Counted from the stretch's first letter, positions 51,686 through 61,295 are shown. The stretch is 64,000 bases of DNA from Sphingopyxis sp. MSC1_008 (GCF_023197165.1 NZ_JALPRD010000007.1:62001-126000), one strand, 5' to 3'. Numbers and translations: made by a program. Notes: generated by a model from the sequence alone, not told the origin.

Positions 51686-52387
51686 TTGATAAACACTCTT
51701 CTGGCGCAGAAGTTGCACCAAGTCGCAATATTCTGCGCGGCAGCATGTTTCGGACTGGCCACACCGGCCGCCCACGCTGCCGACACCAGTGCAGACGCTG
51801 GCATCACCGCTCCCGATGAGCCCGATGACGACAGCTTCACCGCTGGCATTCCGTCGGCGAGCGAAGACAGCGAAGCCCGCGCGATTTTCCAGGCGTGGAA
51901 GCGCCTCGACACCGGCCTGACCGCTTCGCTCGGCGTCGCGGTGCCCTCGCGCCGCCCGATCGACCAGATGTCGCTGTCGTCGTCGTACGGCATGCGCGTC
52001 CACCCCGTCACCGGCAAGGTCGCCCGCCACAACGGCATCGACATCCCCGCGCCGCGCGGTACCCCGATTTACGCGACCGCCGACGGCATCGTCGGCCGCG
52101 CCCAGCGCCTCGGCGGCTATGGCAATTATGTCGAAGTCGAACATGGCAACGCCATCCAGACGCGCTACGGCCACATGTCTTCCTATGTCGTCACCCCCGG
52201 CCAGTCGGTCAAAAAGGGCGACGTCCTCGGTTATGTCGGTTCGACCGGCCGTTCGACCGGCAACCACCTCCATTATGAAGTCCGCATCGAAGGCGCACCG
52301 GTCAACCCGATGCCGTTCGTTCGTTCGGACCAGATGGCGATCGCAGCCATCACCGGCAAGAATGTCGCGATGGGCGGTCCCGAATAA
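51686..52387 (+). CDS. M23-family metallopeptidase (LytM-type murein hydrolase)
   Basis: 233 aa with a TTG start at 51686; an ATG start is not available before the signal peptide (LLAQKLHQVAIFCAAACFGL). The acidic linker (APDEPDDDSF) leads to the LytM core: SSSYGMRVHPVTGKVARHNG, HNGIDIPAPRGTPIYATADG with Zn-binding His/Asp, and TGNHLHYEVRIEGAPVNP with the HxH motif. All zinc ligands look present, so it is probably an active endopeptidase on peptidoglycan crosslinks. Own unit ending in a strong terminator. Exact start uncertain. Confidence 0.88.
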   Translation: MINTLLAQKLHQVAIFCAAACFGLATPAAHAADTSADAGITAPDEPDDDSFTAGIPSASEDSEARAIFQAWKRLDTGLTASLGVAVPSRRPIDQMSLSSSYGMRVHPVTGKVARHNGIDIPAPRGTPIYATADGIVGRAQRLGGYGNYVEVEHGNAIQTRYGHMSSYVVTPGQSVKKGDVLGYVGSTGRSTGNHLHYEVRIEGAPVNPMPFVRSDQMAIAAITGKNVAMGGPE

Positions 52388-52412
52388 CAAGCTTTCCTGG
52401 GTCGGAGAGGAG

Positions 52413-52449
52413 GGGCGCCAGGCGGGTCAACCGTCGAGGCGCCCTTTTT
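52413..52449 (+). terminator. Intrinsic terminator of the M23 peptidase gene
   Basis: GGGCGCC (52413-52419) and GGCGCCC (52438-52444) form a perfect stem followed by TTTTTA. 26 nt after the stop codon. Confidence 0.9.
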
Positions 52450-52479
52450 ATTTGAGCATAAGGCTCCTATCTAGCGATC

Positions 52480-52821
52480 ATGGCCACGCAGCTTTCCGAA
52501 ATCACCCTGTCGCCCGCCGCCGCGGCGCGCGTCCGCTGGATCGCCGACCGCAAGGGCGAGGGCGAGGCGGCATTGCGTCTTGCCGTCGATGGCGGCGGTT
52601 GTTCGGGCTTCACCTATCGCTTCGGCTTGGCCGAAGAAATCGATGCCGATGACATCGTCACCGAAACCGACGGGGTGAAGCTGGTCGTCGATCCGGTCAG
52701 CATCGACCTCGTGCGCGGCTGCATCGTCGATTTCGTCGATTCGCTCGGCGGATCGTCGTTCAAGGTCGAAAATCCCAACGCCGCCTCGGGCTGCGGCTGC
52801 GGGTCGAGCTTCTCGATCTAA
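52480..52821 (+). CDS. erpA: Iron-sulfur cluster insertion protein (A-type carrier)
   Basis: 113 aa. A-type carrier with the three conserved cysteines: Cys41 in GGGCSGFTYRF, and Cys105 and Cys107 in SGCGCGSSFSI. EITLSPAAAARVRWIADRK is the usual N-terminus. It delivers Fe-S clusters to apoproteins. ErpA rather than IscA or SufA is favoured because no isc/suf genes adjoin, but the call is not certain. Monocistronic, followed by a REP element. Confidence 0.88.
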   Translation: MATQLSEITLSPAAAARVRWIADRKGEGEAALRLAVDGGGCSGFTYRFGLAEEIDADDIVTETDGVKLVVDPVSIDLVRGCIVDFVDSLGGSSFKVENPNAASGCGCGSSFSI

Positions 52822-52834
52822 ACACATTCTTTGC

Positions 52835-52939
52835 TCGTCATGCTGAACTTGTTTCAGCATCCATGACCTGCTCCTCCGTTTTACGGCGCGTTTCTGGCGC
52901 GGTCCGGCCATGAACCCTGAAACAAGTTCAGGGTGACGA
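52835..52939. repeat. REP-like inverted repeat after erpA
   Basis: Left arm from 52835 (TCGTCATGCTGAACTTGTTT...) and right arm ending 52939 (CTGAAACAAGTTCAGGGTGA...) are imperfect inverted copies with a common CTGAACTTGTTTCAG core. A widespread alphaproteobacterial repeat type; no coding content. Confidence 0.85.
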
Positions 52940-52981
52940 AGGGGCTGGGATCGGCCCCGGCTTGCTGCCATAGAAGCGGCC

Positions 52982-53752
52982 ATGAAAATCGCGACCTTCA
53001 ATATCAACGGGATCAAGGCCCGTCTGCCGCGCCTCGTCGAATGGCTTGAGGAAACGCAGCCCGATGTCGCCTGCCTGCAGGAACTGAAATCGAGCGACGA
53101 AACGATGCCGACCAAGGAGATCGAGGCGGCGGGATACGGCTTCCTCTATCACGGGCAAAAGGGCTTCAACGGCGTCGCGATCCTCGCCAAGGGCACACAA
53201 CCCGTCGAAACGCAGCGCGGGCTCGCGGGCGAGGCCGACGACGAGCAGTCGCGCTATCTGGAGGCCGACGTCCATGGTGTCCGCGTCGCGTCGATCTATC
53301 TTCCCAACGGCAACCCGCAGCCGGGTCCGAAATTCGATTACAAGCTGCGCTGGATGGCGCGGCTGCGCGAGCGCGCGAAATTCCTCCTCGCCTCCGAAAT
53401 CCCGACAATTCTGACCGGCGATTACAACGTCATCCCGCACGACGATGATGTGTGGGATCCGCGCGTCATGGCGACCGATGCGCTGATGCAGCCCGAATCG
53501 CGCGACGCCTGGTTCCGCCTGCTTGGCGACGGCTGGACCGACGCGATCCGCAGCCGGCATCCGGCGGGCGGCATCTGGACCTTTTGGGATTATCAGGCGG
53601 GCGGCTGGCAGCGCGACCATGGCTTCCGCATCGACCACCTGCTGCTCAGCCCCGCGCTCGCCGACCGGCTGATCGACGCGGGCGTCGACAAGGATCATCG
53701 CGGCCGCGAGAAGGCGAGCGACCATGCCCCGACCTGGGCGATTCTGGACTAA
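52982..53752 (+). CDS. xthA: Exodeoxyribonuclease III (AP endonuclease)
   Basis: 256 aa. MKIATFNINGIKARLPRLVE, DVACLQELKSSDETMP (metal Glu), LTGDYNVIPHDDDVWDP, RSRHPAGGIWTFWDYQAGGW and RIDHLLLSP plus SDHAPTWA (catalytic Asp-His) are all in place. Repairs abasic sites in DNA. Overlaps the convergent DUF1501 gene by 4 nt. Confidence 0.96.
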   Translation: MKIATFNINGIKARLPRLVEWLEETQPDVACLQELKSSDETMPTKEIEAAGYGFLYHGQKGFNGVAILAKGTQPVETQRGLAGEADDEQSRYLEADVHGVRVASIYLPNGNPQPGPKFDYKLRWMARLRERAKFLLASEIPTILTGDYNVIPHDDDVWDPRVMATDALMQPESRDAWFRLLGDGWTDAIRSRHPAGGIWTFWDYQAGGWQRDHGFRIDHLLLSPALADRLIDAGVDKDHRGREKASDHAPTWAILD

Positions 53753-54870
53753 GCGTCGGGGTAAAGTGTCGTCATCACCCGTTTCGCGTCGAGTGCATAA
53801 TGACGCGCCACCGCGCCGGCGATCACGCTTTCGAGGCTGCGCGTTGGTTTGAGGTCGCGGCCTTCGTAACGCGCTGCCGCACCGAGCCCCGGCCAGTCGG
53901 CCGAGACCTTGCCGCCCTCGCTTAATCCGCCGCCGAGCAGCATCGCGGTCGAGGCGGTGCCATGGTCGGTGCCGCCGGTGCCGTTGACCTCGACCGTGCG
54001 CCCGAATTCGGTCGCGACGATCACCAGCGTGTCGCTCCACGCGGGGCCGAGCCCCGTCTGAAGCGCGCCGACAAGCTGGTCGAGCCCGCGCAATTGCGCC
54101 GCCAGCCTCCCGCGCTGGCCGCTGTGCGTGTCCCAGCCGCCGGTTTCGACCATCATCACGCGCGCGCCGTCGGCGGGCAGCATCAGCGAGGCGGCAAGCT
54201 TGCCGAGGTCGGCGCCGTTGCGGCCATTGTTGCCGCCGATGTCGCTCGCGAGCTCCTGCGTCTTCACCGCGCTGTCCCACAGCGGGTGGAGCAGCGGATC
54301 GTCGGCGTAGAGCGCGGTCAGCCGCGCGATCAGGTCGGCGTCGGCTTGCGGCAGGCGGCTCGGCGCGTAGGTCCCGACCTGCACCGTCCCGCGCAAGGCG
54401 AGCGGCACCGCAGGCGCAATCGCGATCGCATCGCGCTCGGCGGCGGGGAGCAAGGTGAGCAATCGCCCGACCCAGCCGGTGTCGCGCCCATAGGGCCGCG
54501 CCCCGCCGCCCTCGAGCATATTCTGCCCGTCGAAATGTGACCGGTCGCGATAGCCGGTGGCGACGGCGTGCGCGAAATGCGCCTGCTTGCCCGTATAGAG
54601 GCCGGCGGTTGCCGCGAGCGCCGGGTGCAGCGTGAACATGTCGTCGAGTTTGGCGCCGCCCGCGGTCTCGTCGGCCATCGCGCGCCGTGCGGCGGCGAAG
54701 GCGGGGTCACCGGTCGGGGCGACGGTCGCGAGCCCGTCGGCGGCTCCGCGCTGGATGACGAAGACGAGCCGCTTCGGGGTGCCCGCGGCGGCATAGGCAA
54801 AGCCGGGCAGCGCGCCCGCAGCGGCAACGGTGATCCCCGACAATATGATCGAGCGGCGTGAGAGGATCAT
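53749..54870 (-). CDS. DUF1501-family exported protein
   Basis: 373 aa. The N-terminus MILSRRSIILSGITVAAAGA has a twin-arginine signal (SRRSII), typical of DUF1501 proteins. LVFVIQRGAADGLATVAPTG and MVETGGWDTHSGQRGRLAAQ, with VATEFGRTVEVNGTGGTDHG (H/D/E metal-type residues), match the alkaline-phosphatase-superfamily-like core of the family. Function unknown. Encoded 3 nt downstream of a DUF1800 gene; the two families are strongly linked across bacteria. Confidence 0.92.
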   Translation of the reverse strand: MILSRRSIILSGITVAAAGALPGFAYAAAGTPKRLVFVIQRGAADGLATVAPTGDPAFAAARRAMADETAGGAKLDDMFTLHPALAATAGLYTGKQAHFAHAVATGYRDRSHFDGQNMLEGGGARPYGRDTGWVGRLLTLLPAAERDAIAIAPAVPLALRGTVQVGTYAPSRLPQADADLIARLTALYADDPLLHPLWDSAVKTQELASDIGGNNGRNGADLGKLAASLMLPADGARVMMVETGGWDTHSGQRGRLAAQLRGLDQLVGALQTGLGPAWSDTLVIVATEFGRTVEVNGTGGTDHGTASTAMLLGGGLSEGGKVSADWPGLGAAARYEGRDLKPTRSLESVIAGAVARHYALDAKRVMTTLYPDA

Positions 54871-54873
54871 CGT

Positions 54874-56304
54874 CTATCTCCGCAAAAAGGCCGGGCTGGC
54901 GAACAGCATCGCGATACCCTGTCCCGGGCTGTCGGCGCGTGCGATCGCCTGCGCGGTGTCAGGGGTGAGCGCGTCGGCGAGGACGAGCGGCGCGAGCGCG
55001 CGCGCGTCGGCGCGGTCGCCGATCCGCCCCGCGATCCGGCTGGCGAGTTCGACGCGCTGCATCAGCGCCGCCGATCCCGCCCAGGTCGCGACCTTGTCGT
55101 CATAGCCCGCGGGCGATCCGGGACGCCACACGGGCTGGCCAAGCTGGGTGAACATCGCGGCGATATTCTGCCGCTCTCCAAGCGCGGGGACCTTCAGCGC
55201 GCGCAGCATCGATACGGTCCAGTCCCATGGCGATTTGAACATCGCGGGCGTGGCCGCCCAAGGCTCGGGCGAGGCGACCAGCGTGCGATAGAGCGACGGA
55301 AGGTCGCCGCCGGTCTTGAGGAAGTCGGCGGACAGCCGGTCGACCAGCGCCGCTGGCGGCGCGTCCCCCGTGAAATGGCGCGCCAGCTTGGCGGCGATAT
55401 GTTTCGCGGTCGCGGGATGGACGGCGAGGTCGCGCAGCACGGCTTCGGCTTGCCGGGCACCGTTATCGTCGTACCGCTTGCCAAGGATCGTCTGCGCGCC
55501 CGGCTGGTGGAGGCGGTCGATGAACAGCGTCTCGCCGGGCCGCGCATCGGCGGGCATCAGCCGCTGCCCCGCGCCGCGCCCGAGCCCCGCGACGGTCAGG
55601 CCGGTCAGCGCCTTCGCAAAAGCCGTCACGTCGCTCTGCGTATAACCCGTGCGCACGCCCAGCGTGTGCAGCTCCAGTATCTCGCGCGCGAGATTCTCGT
55701 TGAGCCCCGGCGCTTTCCGCTTGCCGCGGTTTCGCACGCGCGTCGCAAAGGCGCTGTCGGGACCGAAGCTCTGCGCCTGATCGAGATAGAGAAGCATCGC
55801 GGGATGATGGACCGCGTTGATCAGCAGGTCGGCGAATTTGCCCATGATATGCGGGCGGATCGCTTCATTCTCGTAATTTCCCGCGAAGCCGACGACGGTC
55901 TGCTTGTCCGCCGACACCGCGAAATGATTCGCCCAGAAATGGACGAGCCGTTCGGGGAAGGGCGTCGGTGTCGCGACCGCGGCGGCGAGGCGCGCGCCGG
56001 CGGCTTCGGCGTAGTGCTTGCGAAATCCCGCGCGCGCCATTCGGCGCATCGCTTCGGGCATCGGGTCGCCGTCGTCGCGCATCGTCGCGTCTTTCGCCTC
56101 GCGGCGCATCGCCTGCCGCTCGTCCCGATATTCGGCATAGGCGGTCGCAATCGCGTCGCGTCGGGCGAGGCCCGCGAGCGCGGCGGGCGCGGGGTCATAA
56201 TCGCCGATCTGGCGCGTCAGCCAGGCTTTGGGGTCATCGATCGCCGGATCGTCGAACCGGCGCCCGAGCCCGAAGCGGTTGGCGGCAAGATATTGGGCTG
56301 CCAT
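54874..56304 (-). CDS. DUF1800-family protein
   Basis: 476 aa. AANRFGLGRRFDD, LVHFWANHFAVSADKQTVVG, NHxxx-like stretch with YENEAIRPHIMGKFADLLIN, LNENLAREILELHTLGVRTG, YTQSDVTAFAKALTGLTV and KHIAAKLARHFTGDAPPAAL are the DUF1800 signatures in order. Usually exported, though no clear signal peptide is seen here. The role is unknown; the pair with DUF1501 suggests a shared, perhaps polysaccharide- or metal-related, envelope function. Operon with the downstream DUF1501 gene. Confidence 0.92.
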   Translation of the reverse strand: MAAQYLAANRFGLGRRFDDPAIDDPKAWLTRQIGDYDPAPAALAGLARRDAIATAYAEYRDERQAMRREAKDATMRDDGDPMPEAMRRMARAGFRKHYAEAAGARLAAAVATPTPFPERLVHFWANHFAVSADKQTVVGFAGNYENEAIRPHIMGKFADLLINAVHHPAMLLYLDQAQSFGPDSAFATRVRNRGKRKAPGLNENLAREILELHTLGVRTGYTQSDVTAFAKALTGLTVAGLGRGAGQRLMPADARPGETLFIDRLHQPGAQTILGKRYDDNGARQAEAVLRDLAVHPATAKHIAAKLARHFTGDAPPAALVDRLSADFLKTGGDLPSLYRTLVASPEPWAATPAMFKSPWDWTVSMLRALKVPALGERQNIAAMFTQLGQPVWRPGSPAGYDDKVATWAGSAALMQRVELASRIAGRIGDRADARALAPLVLADALTPDTAQAIARADSPGQGIAMLFASPAFLRR

Positions 56305-56367
56305 GACAAAGCCTTTCCATGCGTCAAACGCACGATGGCCGTCATTTGTCGCAAAGCTGTCCCGGCG

Positions 56368-57534
56368 TCAGAGCGATTTGTCGTAAATCTGGTACACGCG
56401 GTTGACCTTGGCCTCGAGTGCGTCCGCGACGGCGTTCATCCCCTGATTGTCGTCGAGCACCCAGCCGATATCGCCGCGCTTGGTGCCATAGTCGGCGACC
56501 GCGTCGCGGCGGATATATTCGATCATCATGAAGGCGAGCGTGCTCGCCATCCGGCTATTCTGCAATTTCTTGGCGACGCCCATCAGCGGGACGCGCAGGA
56601 TATGGCTTTGCGGTTTGCGCAGCCACCACAGCAGCCGCGCCCAGTTGAAGGGAAGCAGCGAGCCGTCCATGTCGATCAATAGCTGGTTGATGTTCGGCAG
56701 CACGATCATGAACGCGACCGGCTCGCCATCGACTTCGGCGACGCGGATCAGATCCTCGAAGACGATGTCCTTCAACTTCTTGCCGACATAGGCGATCTCG
56801 CTGTCGGTCAGCGGGACAAATCCCCAATTGTCTGACCAGGCATCGTTGAGCAGCCCCATGATCAGCGCCGCCTCGGCGGCGAAGCGGCGCTTGTTGACCT
56901 TGCGGATGCGGATGCGCGCATTCTTCTCGCCCGCAGCGACGATGCGGTTGACGATCGGCGGGAAGCCCTCGTCGATCGCGACGTCGTAATTCAGCAGCTG
57001 CTTGACCGGCCGGTAGCCCGCGCCCTCGACCCAGCCGCGATAGAGCGGGCTATTGTGCCCCATCATCACCGTCGGCCGGTTGTCGAACCCGTCGATCAGC
57101 AGCCCGGGTTCGTCCCAGATCGAAATCGACAGCGGCCCCAATGAGCGGCGCATGCCCTGGCCGCGCAGCCAGTCCTCGGCCGCCGCGAGCAGCGCCTGCG
57201 CGCTCGCCTCATCCTCGGCTTCGAGCAGGCCCCAATTGCCGGTGCCCGGTCCCATGCCCTGTTCGGCGGGCTGTGCGAGCGCGAGGGCGTCGATATGCGC
57301 CGAAATGCGCCCGATCGTCCGGCCATCGCGCCGCGCGAGGAAGAACTGCGCCTTGCCATGTTCGAACCACGGATTCTTACCGGGCGTCAGCAGGCCGTAG
57401 ACCTCGCCCTTCAGCGGCGGCACCCACGCGGGATCGCCGCGATTAAGCCGAAAGGCGAGCTCGACGAACTCGCGCAAATCATTCTTGTTCTTGACCGGGT
57501 GAATCGTGATCGGTCCGTCCGAATGTCCGCTCAT
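56368..57534 (-). CDS. YghO-like N-acyltransferase-fold protein
   Basis: 388 aa from the ATG at 57534 (AGGAAA about 7 nt upstream; the open frame runs 28 codons further). ITIHPVKNKNDLREFVELAF, RGDPAWVPPLKGEVYGLLTP, NPWFEHGKAQFFLARRDGRT and GRISAHID form the first GNAT-like half. GPLSISIWDEPGLLIDGFD, MMGHNSPLYRGWVEGAGYRP and LLNDAWSDNWGFVPLTDSE are conserved in the YghO family. Precise substrate unknown; proteins of this group are annotated as possible transferases. Divergent from the desaturase gene at 57653. Confidence 0.82.
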   Translation of the reverse strand: MSGHSDGPITIHPVKNKNDLREFVELAFRLNRGDPAWVPPLKGEVYGLLTPGKNPWFEHGKAQFFLARRDGRTIGRISAHIDALALAQPAEQGMGPGTGNWGLLEAEDEASAQALLAAAEDWLRGQGMRRSLGPLSISIWDEPGLLIDGFDNRPTVMMGHNSPLYRGWVEGAGYRPVKQLLNYDVAIDEGFPPIVNRIVAAGEKNARIRIRKVNKRRFAAEAALIMGLLNDAWSDNWGFVPLTDSEIAYVGKKLKDIVFEDLIRVAEVDGEPVAFMIVLPNINQLLIDMDGSLLPFNWARLLWWLRKPQSHILRVPLMGVAKKLQNSRMASTLAFMMIEYIRRDAVADYGTKRGDIGWVLDDNQGMNAVADALEAKVNRVYQIYDKSL

Positions 57535-57652
57535 ACTGGTTTCCTGAAAAGGGCGTCCTATATTTTGTGGCGACGCATTACGGCATAGAAATGGCGCTGG
57601 CGACCCGCATTCGGCCATTTTGCTGCCACGAAATCATGGTGAAGACACCCGT

Positions 57653-58786
57653 ATGACGACGATCACTCCCCCTGCCGATCGGGTCGCGACGCCTTTCGCG
57701 AAGTCGATTGTAAAGACGCCCCCGTCGACGGATGCCGACAAGATGCCCAAGTCGGCGATTACCGATGATATGGCGATGATCCGCGCGGCTTCGGAGCTGA
57801 CGCGCGATCTCGTGCAGCCGAGCGCGCGTATCTACTGGACCGATATGCTGGTTTCGGCCTTTGCCGGCTATGCGGGTATTGCGGCGGCAATCCTTGCGCC
57901 CTCGACCGCGTGGATGCTCGTCGCAGCGGTGATTTCGGTCGTCGCGCTCTATCGCGCGGGCAGCTTCATCCACGAGCTGACGCATATCCGCAAAAATGCG
58001 CTGCCGGGTTTCCGCCTCGGCTGGAACATTCTCGTCGGCGTGCCGATGCTGATCCCGTCGTTCATGTATGAGGGTATCCACAGCCTGCACCACAACCGCA
58101 CCAAATATGGCACGGTAGAGGACCCCGAATATCTGCCGCTCGCGCTGATGAAGCCGTGGACGGTGCCGCTGTTCGTCGTGGCCGCGGCGTTCGCGCCGGT
58201 CGCGCTCGTCTTCCGTTATGCGGTGCTCACCCCGCTGTCATTCCTGATCCCGCCGCTGCGCAAGATCGTCGTCGAGCGCTATTCGGGGATGATCATCAAC
58301 CCGATGTTCCGCCGCAAGCCGCCCGAGGGCGAGTTCCGCCGCCAATGGGCGTGGCAGGAAGGCGGCGCCTGGGCGTGGTCGACCCTGCTGATCGCCGCGG
58401 GCGTCTTCGGCTGGGTGCCGCTGCGCGCGCTCTTGATTTTCGGCGCGATCGCCGCTGCGACTTTGGTGCTCAACCAGATCCGCACGCTCGTCGCGCATCT
58501 GTGGGAAAATGACGGTGCGGTGCTGACCGTGACCGGCCAGTTCCTCGACAGCGTCAACGTCCCGCCGCCGGGCCTGCTGCCCGAACTCTGGGCGCCGGTG
58601 GGCCTGCGCTATCACGCGCTGCACCACCTGCTGCCGGGCGTTCCCTATCATTCGCTCGCCGAGGCGCACCGCCGCCTGAAGGACGCGCTGCCCGCCGATT
58701 CGCAATATCATGGCGCGAATTACGACAGCCTGCCGAAGCTGGTGATGAACCTTGTTGCGGGGTCGGCGCGGGGCGCGGCGGCTTGA
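57653..58786 (+). CDS. Membrane fatty acid desaturase
   Basis: 377 aa from the ATG at 57653; an upstream in-frame start lacks support. TM helices near 70-110 and 175-215. The three histidine boxes are FIHELTHIRKNAL (HxxxH), EGIHSLHHNRTKYG (HxxHH) and YHALHHLLPGVPYHS (HxxHH), which coordinate the di-iron centre. VEDPEYLPLALMKPW follows box 2, as in DesA/carotenoid-modifying desaturase-like enzymes. Introduces double bonds into acyl lipids or modifies an isoprenoid; substrate unknown. Monocistronic. Confidence 0.88.
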   Translation: MTTITPPADRVATPFAKSIVKTPPSTDADKMPKSAITDDMAMIRAASELTRDLVQPSARIYWTDMLVSAFAGYAGIAAAILAPSTAWMLVAAVISVVALYRAGSFIHELTHIRKNALPGFRLGWNILVGVPMLIPSFMYEGIHSLHHNRTKYGTVEDPEYLPLALMKPWTVPLFVVAAAFAPVALVFRYAVLTPLSFLIPPLRKIVVERYSGMIINPMFRRKPPEGEFRRQWAWQEGGAWAWSTLLIAAGVFGWVPLRALLIFGAIAAATLVLNQIRTLVAHLWENDGAVLTVTGQFLDSVNVPPPGLLPELWAPVGLRYHALHHLLPGVPYHSLAEAHRRLKDALPADSQYHGANYDSLPKLVMNLVAGSARGAAA

Positions 58787-58837
58787 TTTAGCCTGCCAGC
58801 GGAGTGTCCGCTTTGCGGTGGGAGCGGACTACCCTTT

Positions 58838-58927
58838 TCGTCATCCCGGGCTTGACCCGGGACCCGCCTCCCTCCTGCTCGATGTCGAAAAAACAAGGCA
58901 GGCCCCGGGTCAAGCCCGGGGTGACGA
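58838..58927. repeat. REP-like inverted repeat after the desaturase gene
   Basis: Arm from 58838 (TCGTCATCCCGGGCTTGACC...) and arm ending 58927 (GGTCAAGCCCGGGGTGACGA) are near-perfect inverted copies around a GC-poor centre containing AAAAAACAAGG. It lies between the convergent desaturase and lptG genes. Confidence 0.85.
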
Positions 58928-58972
58928 GGAATATAATGTCCGCAATCGGTCGAAAGCCGAAGTTCGCGCTCC

Positions 58973-60073
58973 CTATTCCTCGGTCCGTATGAGGATCATC
59001 TCGCCGATCAGCGCAAACAATATGAACGGCCCCCACGCCGCGAGGAAGGGCGAGTAGGCGCCCAGATCGCCCATCGCGAGCGCGAAATTGTCGGCGACGA
59101 AATAGGCGAAGCCGAGGCCCATGCCGATGATCGCGCGGATGAACAACTTGCCCGATCGGGCAAGCCCGAACGCCGCGACCGCGCCGAGCAGCGGCATCAA
59201 TATGGCCGACAGCGGCCCCGAAATCTTGTGCCACAGCACGCCCTTTAGCGCGTCGACCGGGCGCCCCGCGGCCTCGAGATCGGCGATCGCCGATTGCAGT
59301 TTCAGGAAAGGCAGTTCGTCGCCGTCGACCTGTGCCAGCGTGAACTGGTCGGGGCGGACATCCTTCGCCGCGACGATCGTGCCGAGCGGTTCGAGCGTTC
59401 CCGACCGCCGCATGAAGCGCTTCGCACCCGTCAACTCCCAGCCACCGGTCGGAAGCGCGCGCGCGCTGTCGGCCGACAGCATCGACGACAGCACGCCGCC
59501 GGTGCGCTCGTAAATCGTCACATAGCCGAGGACGATCACCGGGCCGCTGGTATCGACCGTCGCCGCGTTGATCAGATTGTCGCCGTCGCGGACCCAGATG
59601 TTGGTGCGTATGCCGCTGTCCTTGGGGACTTTTTTATACTCGACCTTCTGCCAGGCGCTGAGCGCCGCGGTCGAGCGCGTGACGATGCGTTCGTTGAACG
59701 CAAAGCTGATCCCCGCGACGAGCAGAGCCGCGAGGAACAGGGGGGCGAGCACCTGATGCGCCGACATGCCCGACGCCTTCATCGCGATGACCTCGCTGTT
59801 CTGGTTGAGCGTCACCATCGCCAATATCGTGCCGAGCAGCACCGAAAAGGGCAGGAAGGTCTCGATAATCTGCGGCATCCGCATGCCGACATAGCGCCAT
59901 ACATCGGAGTCGCTGTTGCCCGCGACCGCGAGAATCTTGCCGCTCTCGCCCAAGAGGTCGAGCGTCTGGAGGATCAGCACCAGCGCGAAGAGGATCGAGA
60001 AGGACCGGACGAGGAAAAGGCGGCCGACATAGAGCGCCATCGTCCGCGACGGGAAAAAGTGGAGCTGATGCAT
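58973..60073 (-). CDS. lptG: LPS export permease LptG
   Basis: 366 aa. N-terminal TM helices (YVGRLFLVRSFSILFALVLI; FLPFSVLLGTILAMVTLNQN), a periplasmic beta-jellyroll (residues about 130-270, IWVRDGDNLINAATVDTSG and LTGAKRFMRRSGTLEPLGT) and C-terminal TM helices (LSAILMPLLGAVAAFGLARS; GLGFAYFVADNFALAMGDLG). It forms the inner-membrane LptB2FG transporter with LptF, extracting LPS (or sphingolipid-type equivalents in sphingomonads). Starts 1 nt after lptF ends. Confidence 0.95.
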   Translation of the reverse strand: MHQLHFFPSRTMALYVGRLFLVRSFSILFALVLILQTLDLLGESGKILAVAGNSDSDVWRYVGMRMPQIIETFLPFSVLLGTILAMVTLNQNSEVIAMKASGMSAHQVLAPLFLAALLVAGISFAFNERIVTRSTAALSAWQKVEYKKVPKDSGIRTNIWVRDGDNLINAATVDTSGPVIVLGYVTIYERTGGVLSSMLSADSARALPTGGWELTGAKRFMRRSGTLEPLGTIVAAKDVRPDQFTLAQVDGDELPFLKLQSAIADLEAAGRPVDALKGVLWHKISGPLSAILMPLLGAVAAFGLARSGKLFIRAIIGMGLGFAYFVADNFALAMGDLGAYSPFLAAWGPFILFALIGEMILIRTEE

Positions 60074-60074
60074 T

Positions 60075-61295
60075 TTAGTTCACGCTCTCCACCAGCCCCG
60101 GCTTGCGCTGAAACATCGTCAGCATTTTACGGATTTTCTGCGCCGCCTTGGCCGCGACGCGCTCGAGCGCGCCAATCGGCTGGCCGCCGGGGACATGCGC
60201 GACGACATAATACATCCAGATCGCGAGCGCCGCGAACAGCAGATAGGGCACCCACAGCGCGATCAGCGGGTCGACCACGCCGCGCGCGCCCATGTCTTCG
60301 GCATATTGGTTGATCTTGTGCTGGGTGACCAGCAGCACGATCGACAGGAAGACGCCGAGCGACGAGGTCGATCTTTTCGGCGGGATGGCGAGCGCGATCG
60401 CGATCAGCGGGATCAGGAACATCGACATCACCTCGACGATGCGGAAGTGGAAATTCGCGCGCGATTCGAGCCGTGTCTGCACCGATTGGCTCTTGTCCTT
60501 GCCCGCGACGAACAATTCGGGGATCGTCATTTCACGGTCGGCGCCGCCGCGCAGGCGGAAGGCCTCGATCTTGGGCAGCGGGATCGGCAGGTCGTGATTG
60601 TCGAAGGTCAGCACGCGCGGCACAGAAAATTTCGGCGATTCATGGATCAGCACGCCCTGCGACAGCCTGAGGATAATCGTGTTCGGATCGTCGGTCGCGA
60701 GGAACTGCCCGCGCGCCGCGGTCGCCGACACGCGCTGGCCGTCCTTCTGCTCGCCGCGCACGAAAATGCCGCGCAAACTGCGCCCGTCGTTATAGCTTTC
60801 CTCGATCCTGAGCGTCATCCGGTCGCCCAATTTGGTGAATTCGCCGACCTTGATCGACGCGCCGAGCGCGCCCGAGCGCAGTTCGAACTGCAGCCCTTCA
60901 TAAGCGTAGCGCGCGACGGGCTGGATAAAGCCGACGATCGCCAGATTGAGCGCCGCGAGCGCGATCGCATAGGCGAAGGGCACGCGCATCAGCCGCCCGA
61001 AACTCATCCCCACGCCCTTCAGCACATCGAGCTCGCTCGAAGTCGCAAGGCGCCGGAAAGCAAGGAGAATCCCCAGCATCAGCCCGATCGGAATGCCGAG
61101 CGAAAGATATTCGGGAATCAGGTTCGCGAGCATCCGCCACACGACGCTGACGGGGCCGCCCTCGGTCGCGACGAAATCGAACAGGCGGAGCATCTTTTCG
61201 AGCACGAGCAGCATCGCCGACAGGACGAGCGTGCCGAGCATCGGAAAGAAGATGAGCCGCGCGATGTAGCGGTCGATGGCAGGAAGCTTATTCAA
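60075..61295 (-). CDS. lptF: LPS export permease LptF
   Basis: 406 aa with a TTG start at 61295 (NKLPAIDRYIARLIFFPML follows); no ATG is nearby. TM helices at the N-terminus (LIFFPMLGTLVLSAMLLVLE) and C-terminus (VMSMFLIPLIAIALAIPPKR; LWVPYLLFAALAIWMYYVV), with a jellyroll domain between (MTLRIEESYNDGRSLRGIFV; FLATDDPNTIILRLSQGVLI). Partner of LptG in the LptB2FGC LPS transporter. The first gene of the lptF-lptG unit. Given that many sphingomonads lack LPS and use glycosphingolipids, the cargo here is open. Confidence 0.94.
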   Translation of the reverse strand: MNKLPAIDRYIARLIFFPMLGTLVLSAMLLVLEKMLRLFDFVATEGGPVSVVWRMLANLIPEYLSLGIPIGLMLGILLAFRRLATSSELDVLKGVGMSFGRLMRVPFAYAIALAALNLAIVGFIQPVARYAYEGLQFELRSGALGASIKVGEFTKLGDRMTLRIEESYNDGRSLRGIFVRGEQKDGQRVSATAARGQFLATDDPNTIILRLSQGVLIHESPKFSVPRVLTFDNHDLPIPLPKIEAFRLRGGADREMTIPELFVAGKDKSQSVQTRLESRANFHFRIVEVMSMFLIPLIAIALAIPPKRSTSSLGVFLSIVLLVTQHKINQYAEDMGARGVVDPLIALWVPYLLFAALAIWMYYVVAHVPGGQPIGALERVAAKAAQKIRKMLTMFQRKPGLVESVN